This document shows, one piece after another, positions 17,857-25,971 of a stretch of DNA of 64,000 bases. Origin of the DNA: Xanthomarina arctica (GTDB lineage Bacteria; Bacteroidota; Bacteroidia; Flavobacteriales; Flavobacteriaceae); contig NZ_BMFQ01000002.1 of NCBI RefSeq assembly GCF_014638915.1, forward strand, positions 620,001-684,000, written 5' to 3'. The position numbers and the translations under genes were made by a program. The notes beneath the pieces are model-generated. The model ran no database searches, was not told the origin of the DNA, and was given only the letters and a program-made list of their open reading frames with translations. Position 1 is the stretch's first letter, and every line of letters starts with the position of its first letter.

Positions 17857-18264
17857 TTATAATAAATTCAATTTTGATGGATATTTTTTCAACTGATAAA
17901 TTGAAAACAACCCAAGAGCAACTTCCGCTATGACTCCAAAAATATAGCCACCTGTTGGTAAACCATCTGCAATCATGCTTAATATTCTCCCAATGGCAAG
18001 ACTCAGCATAAACAGTATATTTAGTTGGGTTGCACTTTTCCAATATTTGGTTTTAAAAATTCCAAGAAGCCAAATAACAGAAACTCCTAAATATAAACAC
18101 ATAATAGCTTTCAACATATTTGAAAGATCTATCGTGTTCACTTGAATATCTAAACGCTCTGGCAAGATTGATGGGGAACTATAAATTATTGCTGTTGGTA
18201 TTATAATCGATAATGAAATAAGAAGATGCAAGTTTTTTAAAACCCAATTTGTTTTTTCTGTCAT
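17857..18264 (-). CDS. DUF4345-like membrane protein
   Basis: The 135 aa protein has four transmembrane segments. The conserved middle part (AIMCLYLGVSVIWLLGIF, then SATQLNILFMLSLAIGRILSM and GGYIFGVIAEVALG) matches the DUF4345 family of small four-helix membrane proteins. The function is unknown. It sits between the kinase gene and the secreted-protein operon on the same strand. A TATATTTG element (18320-18327) about 55 bp upstream of the start is a plausible -7 box. Confidence 0.78.
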   Translation of the reverse strand: MTEKTNWVLKNLHLLISLSIIIPTAIIYSSPSILPERLDIQVNTIDLSNMLKAIMCLYLGVSVIWLLGIFKTKYWKSATQLNILFMLSLAIGRILSMIADGLPTGGYIFGVIAEVALGLFSIYQLKKYPSKLNLL

Positions 18265-18360
18265 AGTCTTTACTTCTACGTTTCGGTTTTAGAGTTATTA
18301 TTTTTCAACTTGCTTGTAACAAATATAAACAAACACAGCTTAAAAAATTATGGCATTCCT

Positions 18361-19395
18361 TTATAATATGTGATATAAACTAGCATCGCTAAATTCGGGG
18401 CTTCTATATTCAGTAGCATCATTTTCTTGCAAAATAGGTTCTAAAACACAAAGCACAGTTGTTTTTCCTTTAATACTAAGTTTGTTACCATGGATGTCGC
18501 TTTTCCAACGGTATTTTTCAATAGGAATATTTAGCTTTAAGATTACGCTGGCCATTTCTGGAGATTCGGAAACCCAATCCATAATAGCCTCTCTATCTGT
18601 AAGCTCAGGGATTTCTGTAGGATCATTAAAGGTAAACTCCCATACTACTGGAATATTAAATTTATAACTATACACTTGGCCTAGGTTTGTTTCTTCTCTT
18701 GTTTTTAAGGCTGTAAACCAATCGATGTTTGTGTTGGGATAAGAAGCTTCAAATTCTTTAGAAAGGGCTAATGGTCCAGGAGATCCTGCCGTTGGATAAT
18801 AGCCGTAATAGGGTTTTGCTAAATAGTGACCGGCGTATTTACCTCCAAAGACATTAAAAAAAGAAGAAGCTATTATTTTAGGAGTTTGTGAGCTGTTTTG
18901 GGTTACAAAAAGGCGTTTTAAAGCTTCTAATAACTCTTTATTTTCTCCTAACCCACAGGAATGAAAAACAATTTGTGCATCAGAATTAAAATCATCTTTT
19001 AGAAGAGGCATGTTATTTTTAGCATGAGATAAGCTTTCTACAGTGATACGTTCGCCATTTTTAATGGTTTTTAAAGACATTCCCAACCAAGAATTACTAT
19101 GACTTACTATATGAATATTCTTGAATGTTTTATTAGAGTTTTTATTCAGGAAGCTTATAATTTCAGCTATAGAAAATAAACTATCTACAACCTGTATGTT
19201 TTTTGCTTGAAAATAATTTTTGGCATTATCATAATACCTGTTGTCATCTTCATCGAAGCCAGCAATAAAGGCGATAGATTCTTCTGCTTTTGTATCTTCT
19301 ATAGGGAAAGCAAGTGCCGTTTCCGGAGTTTGCGAAAACGGCTTCTTGCAACCTAACATTAGAATAAATAGCACTATGAGGTGATATATTTTCAT
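18361..19395 (-). CDS. Lipoprotein with caspase-like His/Cys dyad
   Basis: This 344 aa protein has a lipobox LMLGC (Cys16). Counting from the ATG at 19395, it shows HIVSHSN with His99 and VFHSCGLG with Cys147, each at the end of a hydrophobic strand and about 48 residues apart. This is the arrangement of the caspase/CHAT/gingipain-type cysteine-peptidase fold (clan CD) or of DUF4347-like relatives. The region YGYYPTAGSPGPLALS follows the Cys. The peptidase role is inference, since the full active site cannot be proved by eye. The upstream frame extension starts at GTG and would overlap the previous gene, so the ATG is preferred. It is the third gene of an operon (20903 to 18361). Confidence 0.6.
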   Translation of the reverse strand: MKIYHLIVLFILMLGCKKPFSQTPETALAFPIEDTKAEESIAFIAGFDEDDNRYYDNAKNYFQAKNIQVVDSLFSIAEIISFLNKNSNKTFKNIHIVSHSNSWLGMSLKTIKNGERITVESLSHAKNNMPLLKDDFNSDAQIVFHSCGLGENKELLEALKRLFVTQNSSQTPKIIASSFFNVFGGKYAGHYLAKPYYGYYPTAGSPGPLALSKEFEASYPNTNIDWFTALKTREETNLGQVYSYKFNIPVVWEFTFNDPTEIPELTDREAIMDWVSESPEMASVILKLNIPIEKYRWKSDIHGNKLSIKGKTTVLCVLEPILQENDATEYRSPEFSDASLYHIL

Positions 19396-19405
19396 TACTA
19401 CTTTT

Positions 19406-20308
19406 TTAGAAGTTATCAGTGATTCTATTTTCACTAGTTTCCATATTTCCAGCGAGCTCTAAGGAATCTTCCACTTTTACTAATTTGTAACCATTCCATT
19501 TGTATTGGCTGATAATTAGTTTCTTGTCTTCTTTAGCAACATCATTTTTAGCTGTGGCATAATGATCTGTGATAAAGGTTTCTAAAACCAATCTACTTTT
19601 GACACCTTCCATATCTGAAGGAAAAATAAAGGATTCTGTTTTTGTATAAGAAGCATCCGAATGATCTATTAAACTAGCGACATTAGCGAATCTGCCATTG
19701 TTCCAAAAAATATACATTTTACCTTTTAGATCAGTTCCTTTAGCACCTGGAATATCCAAAGCGATAATGTCTTCTACATTAAACAAACCTTTGTTCCCAA
19801 TGTTTTTCATTTCTAAGGCCGTAGCTTGGTGTCCGTCGAAAACAATTTTATCAATTTGAACTCCGTTTTTAAAAGCTCTTAGCTGGTGTTTTTGTTCTAA
19901 AACCCCGTCTTCATTTACTGTAGCGCTTTCAAAACCATAGGCAAATTTGATGTTGTGACTAGCTTCGCTACCAAAGGTTTTTTGTGCAATTAAACCGCCC
20001 CAAACCCAGCCAGAATCGTTACCAATACTCACGCGATACCAATTGCTTTTGATACCATCTATGGTCTCTTCATTTTTACTTTTCTCTTGAATGACTAATT
20101 TGGTGCCAATAGGTAATAAGGCTACTGCTTCACCTTTTATCGACGGATTTTCACGTAAGTACACATGGTCTGCCAATAGGTATTGATACGAGACTTTGTT
20201 GACGTTGGTACTTGAGGTTTCGAAATTTACTTCTGGTGTTGTTTGTGCAAACACTGTGGACATGGCTACTAGGCATAATCCTAGGATACTGTTTTTTACA
20301 TTTTTCAT
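19406..20308 (-). CDS. Secreted SH3-domain protein
   Basis: The 300 aa product has a Sec signal (to about residue 22) and then a bacterial SH3 domain (about 43-107), with ADHVYLRENPSIKGEAVALL, PIGTKLVIQEK, NWYRVSIGND and GWVWGGLIA as its strands. The remaining 190 residues form an unrecognised beta-rich region. Bacterial SH3 domains bind cell-wall peptides or proteins. The gene lies 22 bp after one unknown secreted protein gene and 10 bp before the caspase-like lipoprotein gene, so the three act as one operon. Their common promoter has LytTR-type direct repeats. Confidence 0.82.
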   Translation of the reverse strand: MKNVKNSILGLCLVAMSTVFAQTTPEVNFETSSTNVNKVSYQYLLADHVYLRENPSIKGEAVALLPIGTKLVIQEKSKNEETIDGIKSNWYRVSIGNDSGWVWGGLIAQKTFGSEASHNIKFAYGFESATVNEDGVLEQKHQLRAFKNGVQIDKIVFDGHQATALEMKNIGNKGLFNVEDIIALDIPGAKGTDLKGKMYIFWNNGRFANVASLIDHSDASYTKTESFIFPSDMEGVKSRLVLETFITDHYATAKNDVAKEDKKLIISQYKWNGYKLVKVEDSLELAGNMETSENRITDNF

Positions 20309-20330
20309 TTTGATTATTATTTAAGGGTTA

Positions 20331-20903
20331 TTAATTATTGTCAATACCTGTATAGGCTATTGATTCGTTGTTATTAAAGTGATCCTCATTCCACGCAAAA
20401 CTTTGTAGAATTTGATGGTCTTTAATGGTATGTTTTTCGGTAAAACTGACTTCTGTTTTTAGTATGATGGCATTTTTACCAAGCTCTTGAGCCGGAAATA
20501 TGTATTGAATTTCGGAGGTTGCATTTTCGCAATACGCATTTTCAATTGCTGGTAATGAAATAGATTCGTTGGTCTCTGTTACCATAAAATAATGGGTTTC
20601 TACTTGGTTACAACATGAATTATAATTGATTTCTACTTTGATAATTTCGTTAATGTTGTCCAGGTTTGGTTTTTTAAGAGAACTGATAGTGATATCTTCA
20701 AAAAAATCCAGATCTAGGATGCTTAAGGTTGCTATTTTTAAAGAGGCATCTTCTGAAGCCACGATATCAAAACGAACTGAAGCATAAGCGTCTTGCTTGG
20801 TTTCTAATCTATTTGCTACTTCATAGGTATTAGTTGGGATAAATTCTTGGGCGTGTAGTTGTAAACTGAAAGCGGTAATTAAAAGAAGGATAAACTGTTT
20901 CAT
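20331..20903 (-). CDS. Hypothetical secreted protein (190 aa), first gene of operon
   Basis: This is an unrecognised exported protein with a Sec signal (MKQFILLLITAFSLQLHAQ) and a beta-rich mature part. It contains a CC pair (NSCCNQVETHYF) and one more Cys (YCENATSE), which may form disulfides in the periplasm. It heads the operon with the SH3 protein and the caspase-like lipoprotein. A TAACTTTG -7 box lies 34 bp before the start codon, with direct repeats further upstream. Confidence 0.72.
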   Translation of the reverse strand: MKQFILLLITAFSLQLHAQEFIPTNTYEVANRLETKQDAYASVRFDIVASEDASLKIATLSILDLDFFEDITISSLKKPNLDNINEIIKVEINYNSCCNQVETHYFMVTETNESISLPAIENAYCENATSEIQYIFPAQELGKNAIILKTEVSFTEKHTIKDHQILQSFAWNEDHFNNNESIAYTGIDNN

Positions 20904-20937
20904 GGTATTTTATTTAGGTTGTTGTGTTTCTATACCT

Positions 20938-21009
20938 CAAAGTTAAGAGAGAACGAAAGGGTTATTTGGACGCTTTTAGTATTCGTAGGCTATTATCTAG
21001 TATTCGTAG
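20938..21009 (-). promoter_or_regulatory. LytTR-type regulated promoter of the SH3 operon
   Basis: On the plus strand the repeat TAGTATTCGTAG occurs at 20977-20988 and again at 20998-21009, exactly 21 bp apart. The -7 box TAACTTTG (minus strand) is at 20938-20945, 31 bp away from the near repeat. No TTG -33 box is present, as expected for an activator-dependent promoter. The geometry is the same as at 23357-23428. Confidence 0.68.
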
Positions 21010-21077
21010 CATATACTGTTATTAGACTGTTTAAGACCTTCTTTACAGGCTGTTTTATTGGATATATAACAAAAGAA

Positions 21078-21109
21078 AAACCTGTAAATTTTTTAAGATT
21101 TACAGGTTT
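21078..21109 (-). terminator. Terminator of the VIT/VWA gene
   Basis: The 12-bp inverted repeat AAACCTGTAAAT / ATTTACAGGTTT is about 60 bp after the stop codon of the minus-strand VIT/VWA gene and is flanked by A-runs. Confidence 0.75.
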
Positions 21110-21167
21110 CATAAACTTCCTATTTTTAGAAAGCCTCAAAACAACCTATTGTTTTATTTCTTGTAGC

Positions 21168-23321
21168 TTAACGGTTTAAGGTTAATGTGATAGCACTATT
21201 TACTGAGAATGCTTTTGTGGGAATCCTATGAAACTCTATAAGTAGATCTTGGGCATAGACCCATTGTCCATTTTCAAGAGTTTCAAGTGATGTGATTTGA
21301 CCTTCTGCATTAAATTTAATGCGTAAGCTTTTGTAATGCTGTAAATGTTTTGTGACTAAGGTGGCGTATTGGGCATTAAATTCCATTTTAATTTTGCGTT
21401 TATCGGTTGATACTAACTTTTCAGTGATTGTTGTGGTGTAAGACTTTTTATAAGCTGCTTTTTTAAAAAATTCGGCCTCTGCTCCTACAGCCGCATTGTT
21501 GACGTTCTCAGGCATGGGAAGTGGTTGTTTTACACTTTTTATAACGCCATCTTTATTTACTATGGTTTCATCTACAGCCACAAAAGAGGTGTACTTACTT
21601 AGCAGGTTGTATTTTAAACCTAGAGCAATTACTTCATCCTTTACATCGTTATAAAACAAGACATTATAATCGTCCAATTCTTCTATTTTTTTTCTGGCCC
21701 ATAAATAAGGTAAAGCCTTGTTTTTATCACTTAAGTTACTAGCAGATACTTTAAATTCTTGCTTAAACTTTTTCTTGCCCTGGTAACCGGTAATTAAAAT
21801 GGTTCCTTCGGGTTTGCCATGGTATTTTCCATAGACAAGCACTGGTCTGGCAGCAAAGACATCGGGAATACTGCTTGGCGCCATATCGTAAATTTCAAAG
21901 CCTTTGGTTTTGAGTTTCACTTGAGTCAGTAAAGGGGTTTCTATATAGTTTTTAAAGGCCTTGGCTACTTCCACAGCCTCGGCAGGTGAAGTGGCTATAA
22001 AAGATTCGCTTTGAGACACTTTTGCCATACCTTCAATTAAATATCTATTAACGCTAGAGCCAATTCCAAACGTAAAGACATTGGCTTGATCTAAGTTGCT
22101 GTTGATAAGCTGAAAAGCTTCCTTTTCTATGTTTACATAGCCATCGGTTACTACCACCATGGAACGTGCGCTGTTTGGATCTTTTCTCGGTAATTTATAG
22201 GCTTCCTTTAAAGCACTGAGTAATTCTGTGCCACCGCCACCTTGGCCTTCAGACAAAAAACGAATGGCAGCCTCAATGTTTTGCTCGTTAGATTCTACAG
22301 CGTTTGGGCTAAAAATAGTAGAGCTGGACGCAAATAGTTGCACGTTGAAGGTATCTGTAGCTCTAAGATCGCATAGTAAGTTTCTCATGAGTTCTTTTGA
22401 AACTTCTAGCGGATAGCCATTCATAGAACCCGACACATCCACAATAAAAAGGTATTCTCTTGCAGGGATGTCTTTATAGTTAATGTTTTTAGTTGGCTCC
22501 ATTTGAAGGGCAAAGAAATTCTCACCCTCATGTTCATATAACAACAAACCCGATTGTATTTTATTTCCTCTCAAATTATAGTCTAAAATAAAATCTCTAT
22601 TCCCAGGATTTACATTACTTTTTGATAAAAAAATATTGGCTGTTTTAGGGTTGGGATATTTAACATTAATTTGATGGCTTGGACTGTTTATATTTTGGAT
22701 AATCATACCAGCATTTAGTGATACTTTCAAGTCGTATTTAAAAGAATCGGCAGACCCTTTTGGCATATATGGCATGTTAAAAGCCTCTTCTTTTTGGGCA
22801 CTTTCTCCAATAAATCTTGGGCCAACTACTGCTGGTGCTACAAACTGATAGCTGCCATGAGTTGGCACTAATAATTCGGTATAAAAGATGGTGATAGTAA
22901 TTTCATCGTCAGCCATGATATTCCCTACATTCATTTGAAAAACATTAGGTCTGTTTTGGTCTAGCTTGGCGGCCCGTTTGCCTTCTTTTACTGCTGTTTC
23001 ATACACTTTTTTAGCTTCTTGCTTTTCGAATATTTTAGCCTTAATAATTCGATCTCCAATTTTCATTTGCATGTTATGGACAGCGGCTTGCGTAGAAAGA
23101 GGAAAAACATAGGTAGCTTCCAAAGGCAAATTCCCTTTGTTTTGATAGACTTGAGTGAGTTTTACATGGGCAATAGTTCCTGAAATTTCTACCTCTGTAA
23201 AAGAAGATTTTAAAGGAATTACAGCATCTTTAGTAGATACTGATAAATAAGGGCCATCCGTTTTTTGGGCAAAGCCAATGGAGATGGAACAAAGAAGTAA
23301 GAGCGTTGCAAGATATTTCAT
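21168..23321 (-). CDS. VIT and VWA domain-containing secreted protein
   Basis: This 717 aa protein has a signal peptide (1-18), a VIT domain (about 25-150) and a VWA domain (about 285-450), plus a C-terminal region of about 250 residues. The VIT domain shows SFTEVEISGTIAHVKLTQ, NLPLEATYVFPL, KKVYETAVKEGKRAA and NVFQMNVGNI. In the VWA domain the MIDAS motif DVSGSMNG is preceded by a hydrophobic strand (YLFIV), with a later VVVTDGYVN strand. The layout equals inter-alpha-trypsin-inhibitor heavy-chain-like proteins and other exported VIT/VWA proteins, which bind metal-dependently to partner proteins. Its promoter (23357-23428) has the same repeat arrangement as the SH3 operon, pointing to joint control by the LytTR system. 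Confidence 0.9.
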   Translation of the reverse strand: MKYLATLLLLCSISIGFAQKTDGPYLSVSTKDAVIPLKSSFTEVEISGTIAHVKLTQVYQNKGNLPLEATYVFPLSTQAAVHNMQMKIGDRIIKAKIFEKQEAKKVYETAVKEGKRAAKLDQNRPNVFQMNVGNIMADDEITITIFYTELLVPTHGSYQFVAPAVVGPRFIGESAQKEEAFNMPYMPKGSADSFKYDLKVSLNAGMIIQNINSPSHQINVKYPNPKTANIFLSKSNVNPGNRDFILDYNLRGNKIQSGLLLYEHEGENFFALQMEPTKNINYKDIPAREYLFIVDVSGSMNGYPLEVSKELMRNLLCDLRATDTFNVQLFASSSTIFSPNAVESNEQNIEAAIRFLSEGQGGGGTELLSALKEAYKLPRKDPNSARSMVVVTDGYVNIEKEAFQLINSNLDQANVFTFGIGSSVNRYLIEGMAKVSQSESFIATSPAEAVEVAKAFKNYIETPLLTQVKLKTKGFEIYDMAPSSIPDVFAARPVLVYGKYHGKPEGTILITGYQGKKKFKQEFKVSASNLSDKNKALPYLWARKKIEELDDYNVLFYNDVKDEVIALGLKYNLLSKYTSFVAVDETIVNKDGVIKSVKQPLPMPENVNNAAVGAEAEFFKKAAYKKSYTTTITEKLVSTDKRKIKMEFNAQYATLVTKHLQHYKSLRIKFNAEGQITSLETLENGQWVYAQDLLIEFHRIPTKAFSVNSAITLTLNR

Positions 23322-23356
23322 GGTTTTTAAGTTTTAGATTGTTGTTATTGATACAT

Positions 23357-23428
23357 CAAATCTAAAAGAGAAACCGAGCTATATTTGGTGGGTTCTAGAA
23401 TTCGTCGCTGTTAAACTAGAATTCGTTG
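23357..23428 (-). promoter_or_regulatory. LytTR-type regulated promoter of the VIT/VWA gene
   Basis: The direct repeats TAGAATTCGTCG (23396-23407) and TAGAATTCGTTG (23417-23428) lie 21 bp apart, 31 bp from the -7 box TAGATTTG (23357-23364, minus strand). No TTG -33 box was found. The spacing is identical to the arrangement at 20938-21009. Confidence 0.68.
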
Positions 23429-23472
23429 TTATGTGATATTACTTAGGATTGCAAATAAAAAAAAATGAAAGA

Positions 23473-24327
23473 TTAGTCCAGAGTTTCCTTAAACACTTTC
23501 ATCATGTCTATGGTAGATATATGAGCTCTGCCTGTAGCAACTTTATAATCTGAAGATACATCATTTGCTCCTTCTTTAATGCCTTCATAAATTCCAGCAA
23601 TAACGGTTCCTATAAAATCGCCTAAAGCTGCTACTCTTTCAGCTTTATAATCTGCTACAGAAACTGAATGATAAATAAGACTTGTATGAAATACTTGATT
23701 CATGTAACCAGTTAACTGACTTTGAGTAACAGGCTCTCCCACAAGATTATAAACTTGACCATGATGCTTGTCTTCAGTTAACATTTTAGCATACCCATAG
23801 CCTAACTCTTCTCGGCTGGTATAGGTACATTTGCCATTAGCTGCACAGTTGCGTATTTCTCCTTCTTTTATATAAGTCTCTAAGTATTCTAAATCTGGTT
23901 CTATGTAAATACCATTTCTACCAATAACCCATTCTAAACCAGAATTTTGAAGGTCTTTTTCTGTTTGTCTGTTAGTTTGTACTATGGGACTAAACGCATT
24001 ACCTTCTTCTGCTCCAACAATGCTGGTGTACACTATTTTCTTAACCCCATTCTGTATTGCAGCCTCAATGACGTTTCTGTGCTGAATGATTCTTTTATCG
24101 GGTGCATCCATACCTGAAACCAGAAGAACAGCATCTACGCCTTTTAAGGCTGCATTAAACTGTTCTCTACTATTATAATCTCCTTTTCTAATTTCAACGC
24201 CCAAGTATGCTGCTTTCTCAGGGGTACGCGCCACGCCAATAACATTGTCTTTTCCTACTAAATTAATTAAGTGTTTTACTATTGAAGCACCTAATTTTCC
24301 GCTTGCTGATGTGACTGCTATTTTCAT
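23473..24327 (-). CDS. NmrA-like SDR, quinone oxidoreductase (QorB/YtfG-like)
   Basis: This 284 aa cytoplasmic enzyme has a Rossmann fold beginning with TSASGKLGASIVKHL (the GxxGxxG-type NAD(P) loop) and an atypical-SDR core: KGDYN, VDAVLLVSG, GVKKIVYTSIV and a GLEWVIGRNGIY strand. The length and motifs match E. coli YtfG (QorB), an NADPH:quinone oxidoreductase of the NmrA group. Its neighbours are a nitroreductase and an HxlR regulator, the same partnership as ytfG with the HxlR gene ytfH. A TACTTTTA element (24372-24379) is a possible -7 box in a context (AAAAGTATGT) shared with the nitroreductase promoter. Confidence 0.85.
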   Translation of the reverse strand: MKIAVTSASGKLGASIVKHLINLVGKDNVIGVARTPEKAAYLGVEIRKGDYNSREQFNAALKGVDAVLLVSGMDAPDKRIIQHRNVIEAAIQNGVKKIVYTSIVGAEEGNAFSPIVQTNRQTEKDLQNSGLEWVIGRNGIYIEPDLEYLETYIKEGEIRNCAANGKCTYTSREELGYGYAKMLTEDKHHGQVYNLVGEPVTQSQLTGYMNQVFHTSLIYHSVSVADYKAERVAALGDFIGTVIAGIYEGIKEGANDVSSDYKVATGRAHISTIDMMKVFKETLD

Positions 24328-24490
24328 AATCGTGATTTTTTAGAATTGATAATCCAATTGATTTATAACCATAAAAGTATGTCAAATTCTTAGAAACGTT
24401 AAGATAAACCTTAGACATCGAATGGTAAATTATGCCTTGTAAAAGCATACGTTTATTACTTCTTAGTTGATTTTTTCATAATTAAAGAAT

Positions 24491-25156
24491 TTATACCACT
24501 GTAATTATCTCACTTTGTGGTAATCTAGATTTTGGCGTTTTGTCAGTCGAATTAAAATCAGATGCGGTTCTATACCCTAAAGACACAGCTACTAATGACG
24601 TAAACCCTTTTTCTCTTAAACTGAATTCTTCATCTAAAGCTTTTACATCAATACCTTCCATTGGTGTTGCATCGATACCTAAACTAGCAACTCCTAATAA
24701 AAAGTTACCCATATTAAGATATACTTGTTTTTCCATCCAATGTTGATAATCCTTTAAATCATATTTATGAATGTCAGCAAAAGCGTTCATTCCTCCATAC
24801 ATCCCATTCTTTACATCTTCATTAGGAAACCTTCCGTCTTTATCCTGAACTTCTAAAAGGTGTTTAAAAAAAGTATCGTCTGCACCTGCACTTGTTTTTG
24901 AACAAAACAATACAACCGCTGAAGCATTCGTTATTTTTGGTTCATTAAAATGAAAAAAGCCTTGGGTTCCTTTTGCCATACGTGCTTTTCCTTCTGTAGT
25001 TTCTGCTATAATAAAATGCCATGGTTGCAAGTTTACGCTTGAAGGACTCATTCTTAATAAGTTTTTAACTTGTGCCATATCTTCTTCAGATATTTTTTTG
25101 GTGGTATCAAATTCTTTCGTCGTGTATCTCCAGTTTAATGTTTCTTGTAAATTCAT
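24491..25156 (-). CDS. NAD(P)H-dependent nitroreductase (NfsB-like)
   Basis: The 221 aa product is a flavin-dependent nitroreductase. It has the N-terminal LNWRYTTKEFD motif (the Arg/phosphate contact for FMN), the SPSSVNLQPWHFIIAE strand-loop, the central NMGNFLLGVASLGIDATPMEGID segment and the C-terminal LVAVSLGYR. The length equals NfsB/DrgA-type enzymes (about 217 aa), which form dimers with one FMN each and reduce quinones, flavins or nitroaromatics. It is transcribed divergently from the HxlR regulator gene, and both promoters carry an identical ACTAT-N7-ATAGT dyad. Confidence 0.9.
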   Translation of the reverse strand: MNLQETLNWRYTTKEFDTTKKISEEDMAQVKNLLRMSPSSVNLQPWHFIIAETTEGKARMAKGTQGFFHFNEPKITNASAVVLFCSKTSAGADDTFFKHLLEVQDKDGRFPNEDVKNGMYGGMNAFADIHKYDLKDYQHWMEKQVYLNMGNFLLGVASLGIDATPMEGIDVKALDEEFSLREKGFTSLVAVSLGYRTASDFNSTDKTPKSRLPQSEIITVV

Positions 25157-25176
25157 TTTTTATATTAAATAATTAT

Positions 25177-25193
25177 ACTATCATTTTTATAGT
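25177..25193. promoter_or_regulatory. HxlR operator candidate 1
   Basis: The inverted repeat ACTAT-N7-ATAGT is directly downstream of the nitroreductase -7 box, in the position expected for repression. The same half-sites and spacing recur at 25314-25330. Confidence 0.6.
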
Positions 25194-25195
25194 GA

Positions 25196-25226
25196 CAAAA
25201 GTATGTAACCTATTTAAAACTCGCAA
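25196..25226 (-). promoter_or_regulatory. Nitroreductase promoter
   Basis: Minus strand TTG (25224-25226), a 20-bp spacer and TACTTTTG (25196-25203) agree with the Bacteroidota consensus. The operator at 25177-25193 follows 2 bp later. Confidence 0.65.
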
Positions 25227-25313
25227 TAACGGTCAAAAATGATAGTACGTGTTAAATTTAACCATCAACTCGTAAAACACTAACTAACAACACAATAAAC
25301 GCGTGTTAAATAA

Positions 25314-25330
25314 ACTATAAAAAGTATAGT
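25314..25330. promoter_or_regulatory. HxlR operator candidate 2
   Basis: ACTAT-N7-ATAGT touches the -33 TTG of the HxlR promoter. A compact palindrome ACTATAGT at 25341-25348 lies inside the spacer of that promoter and may be a third contact point. Confidence 0.58.
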
Positions 25331-25360
25331 TGTATAATTTACTATAGTACTTTATCTTTG
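25330..25360 (+). promoter_or_regulatory. HxlR gene promoter
   Basis: TTG (25330-25332), a 20-bp spacer and TATCTTTG (25353-25360) match the consensus. The start codon is 31 bp further on. Confidence 0.65.
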
Positions 25361-25391
25361 CATAAACAATAGAACTAGTAATTACTTGATT

Positions 25392-25736
25392 ATGTACCAA
25401 TTTAAAGGGAAAGAATATCCATGTTGCGCCAGTTTAACCATGGGAATGATTGGTGGTAAATGGAAGACCGTTATCCTATTTCATTTAATAAATAAAACAC
25501 TTCGATATAATGAATTAAGAAAAGAAATGCCAACAGTTACTGAACGAACGCTGAGTTTACAATTAAAAACATTAGAGGATGATGGCATCATAAAAAGAAA
25601 AGTTTACACTTCTAAACCGCCATTAAAGGTGGAATATTCTTTAACTAATTTTGGTAAAACTTTAATTCCGGTTGTGCAATCTATTGCTGAATGGGGTGTT
25701 TTTGCTATTAAAGAAGAAGGGGAAGTGGTAGTTTAA
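25392..25736 (+). CDS. HxlR-family redox/quinone-sensing regulator
   Basis: This 114 aa winged-helix protein has typical HxlR motifs: the helix MGMIGGKWKTVILFHL, the recognition region LRYNELRKEMPTVTERTLSLQLKTLEDDGII and a wing ending PPLKVEYSLTNFGKTL. A Cys-Cys pair at residues 11-12 (YPCCAS) sits where YodB, HypR and QorR carry their redox-active Cys, so quinone or electrophile sensing is likely. The true start is the ATG at 25392; a TTG six bases upstream is also in frame. It is divergent from the nitroreductase gene, and shared dyads suggest control of that gene and of itself. Confidence 0.9.
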   Translation: MYQFKGKEYPCCASLTMGMIGGKWKTVILFHLINKTLRYNELRKEMPTVTERTLSLQLKTLEDDGIIKRKVYTSKPPLKVEYSLTNFGKTLIPVVQSIAEWGVFAIKEEGEVVV

Positions 25737-25741
25737 GAGCT

Positions 25742-25870
25742 CATATTTTTTATACTTATTCTCAATTTAAATCTATTGTAGCTACTCAAAATGAGTATTT
25801 ATTTAAAACTTTTATTTCTTACCAAGATATACCTATTGGAGGAAGTCCAAGCAATGATGATTCCAGTTAA
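25742..25870 (+). pseudogene. Possible coding remnant after the HxlR gene
   Basis: In one plus-strand frame this stretch reads as coherent protein tail sequence ending KTFISYQDIPIGGSPSNDDS and then TAA (25868-25870). It has no start codon of its own and no recognised family. It may be the 3' end of a gene lost by deletion, close to the ohr relic. This is weak evidence. Confidence 0.25.
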
Positions 25871-25971
25871 TAGATGATGAGACTTTATCTTAATCAAAAA
25901 CCCCAGAATATTTTTTGTAAAATTAATTATCCTGAGGTTATCTTTATATTTACTTTAAGGTTTTACGCCTT

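Noticed and set aside
20919-21179. Plus-strand 86-codon frame upstream of the VIT gene 3' end
   Set aside because: It overlaps the LytTR repeats and the terminator; its hydrophobic sequence looks incidental.
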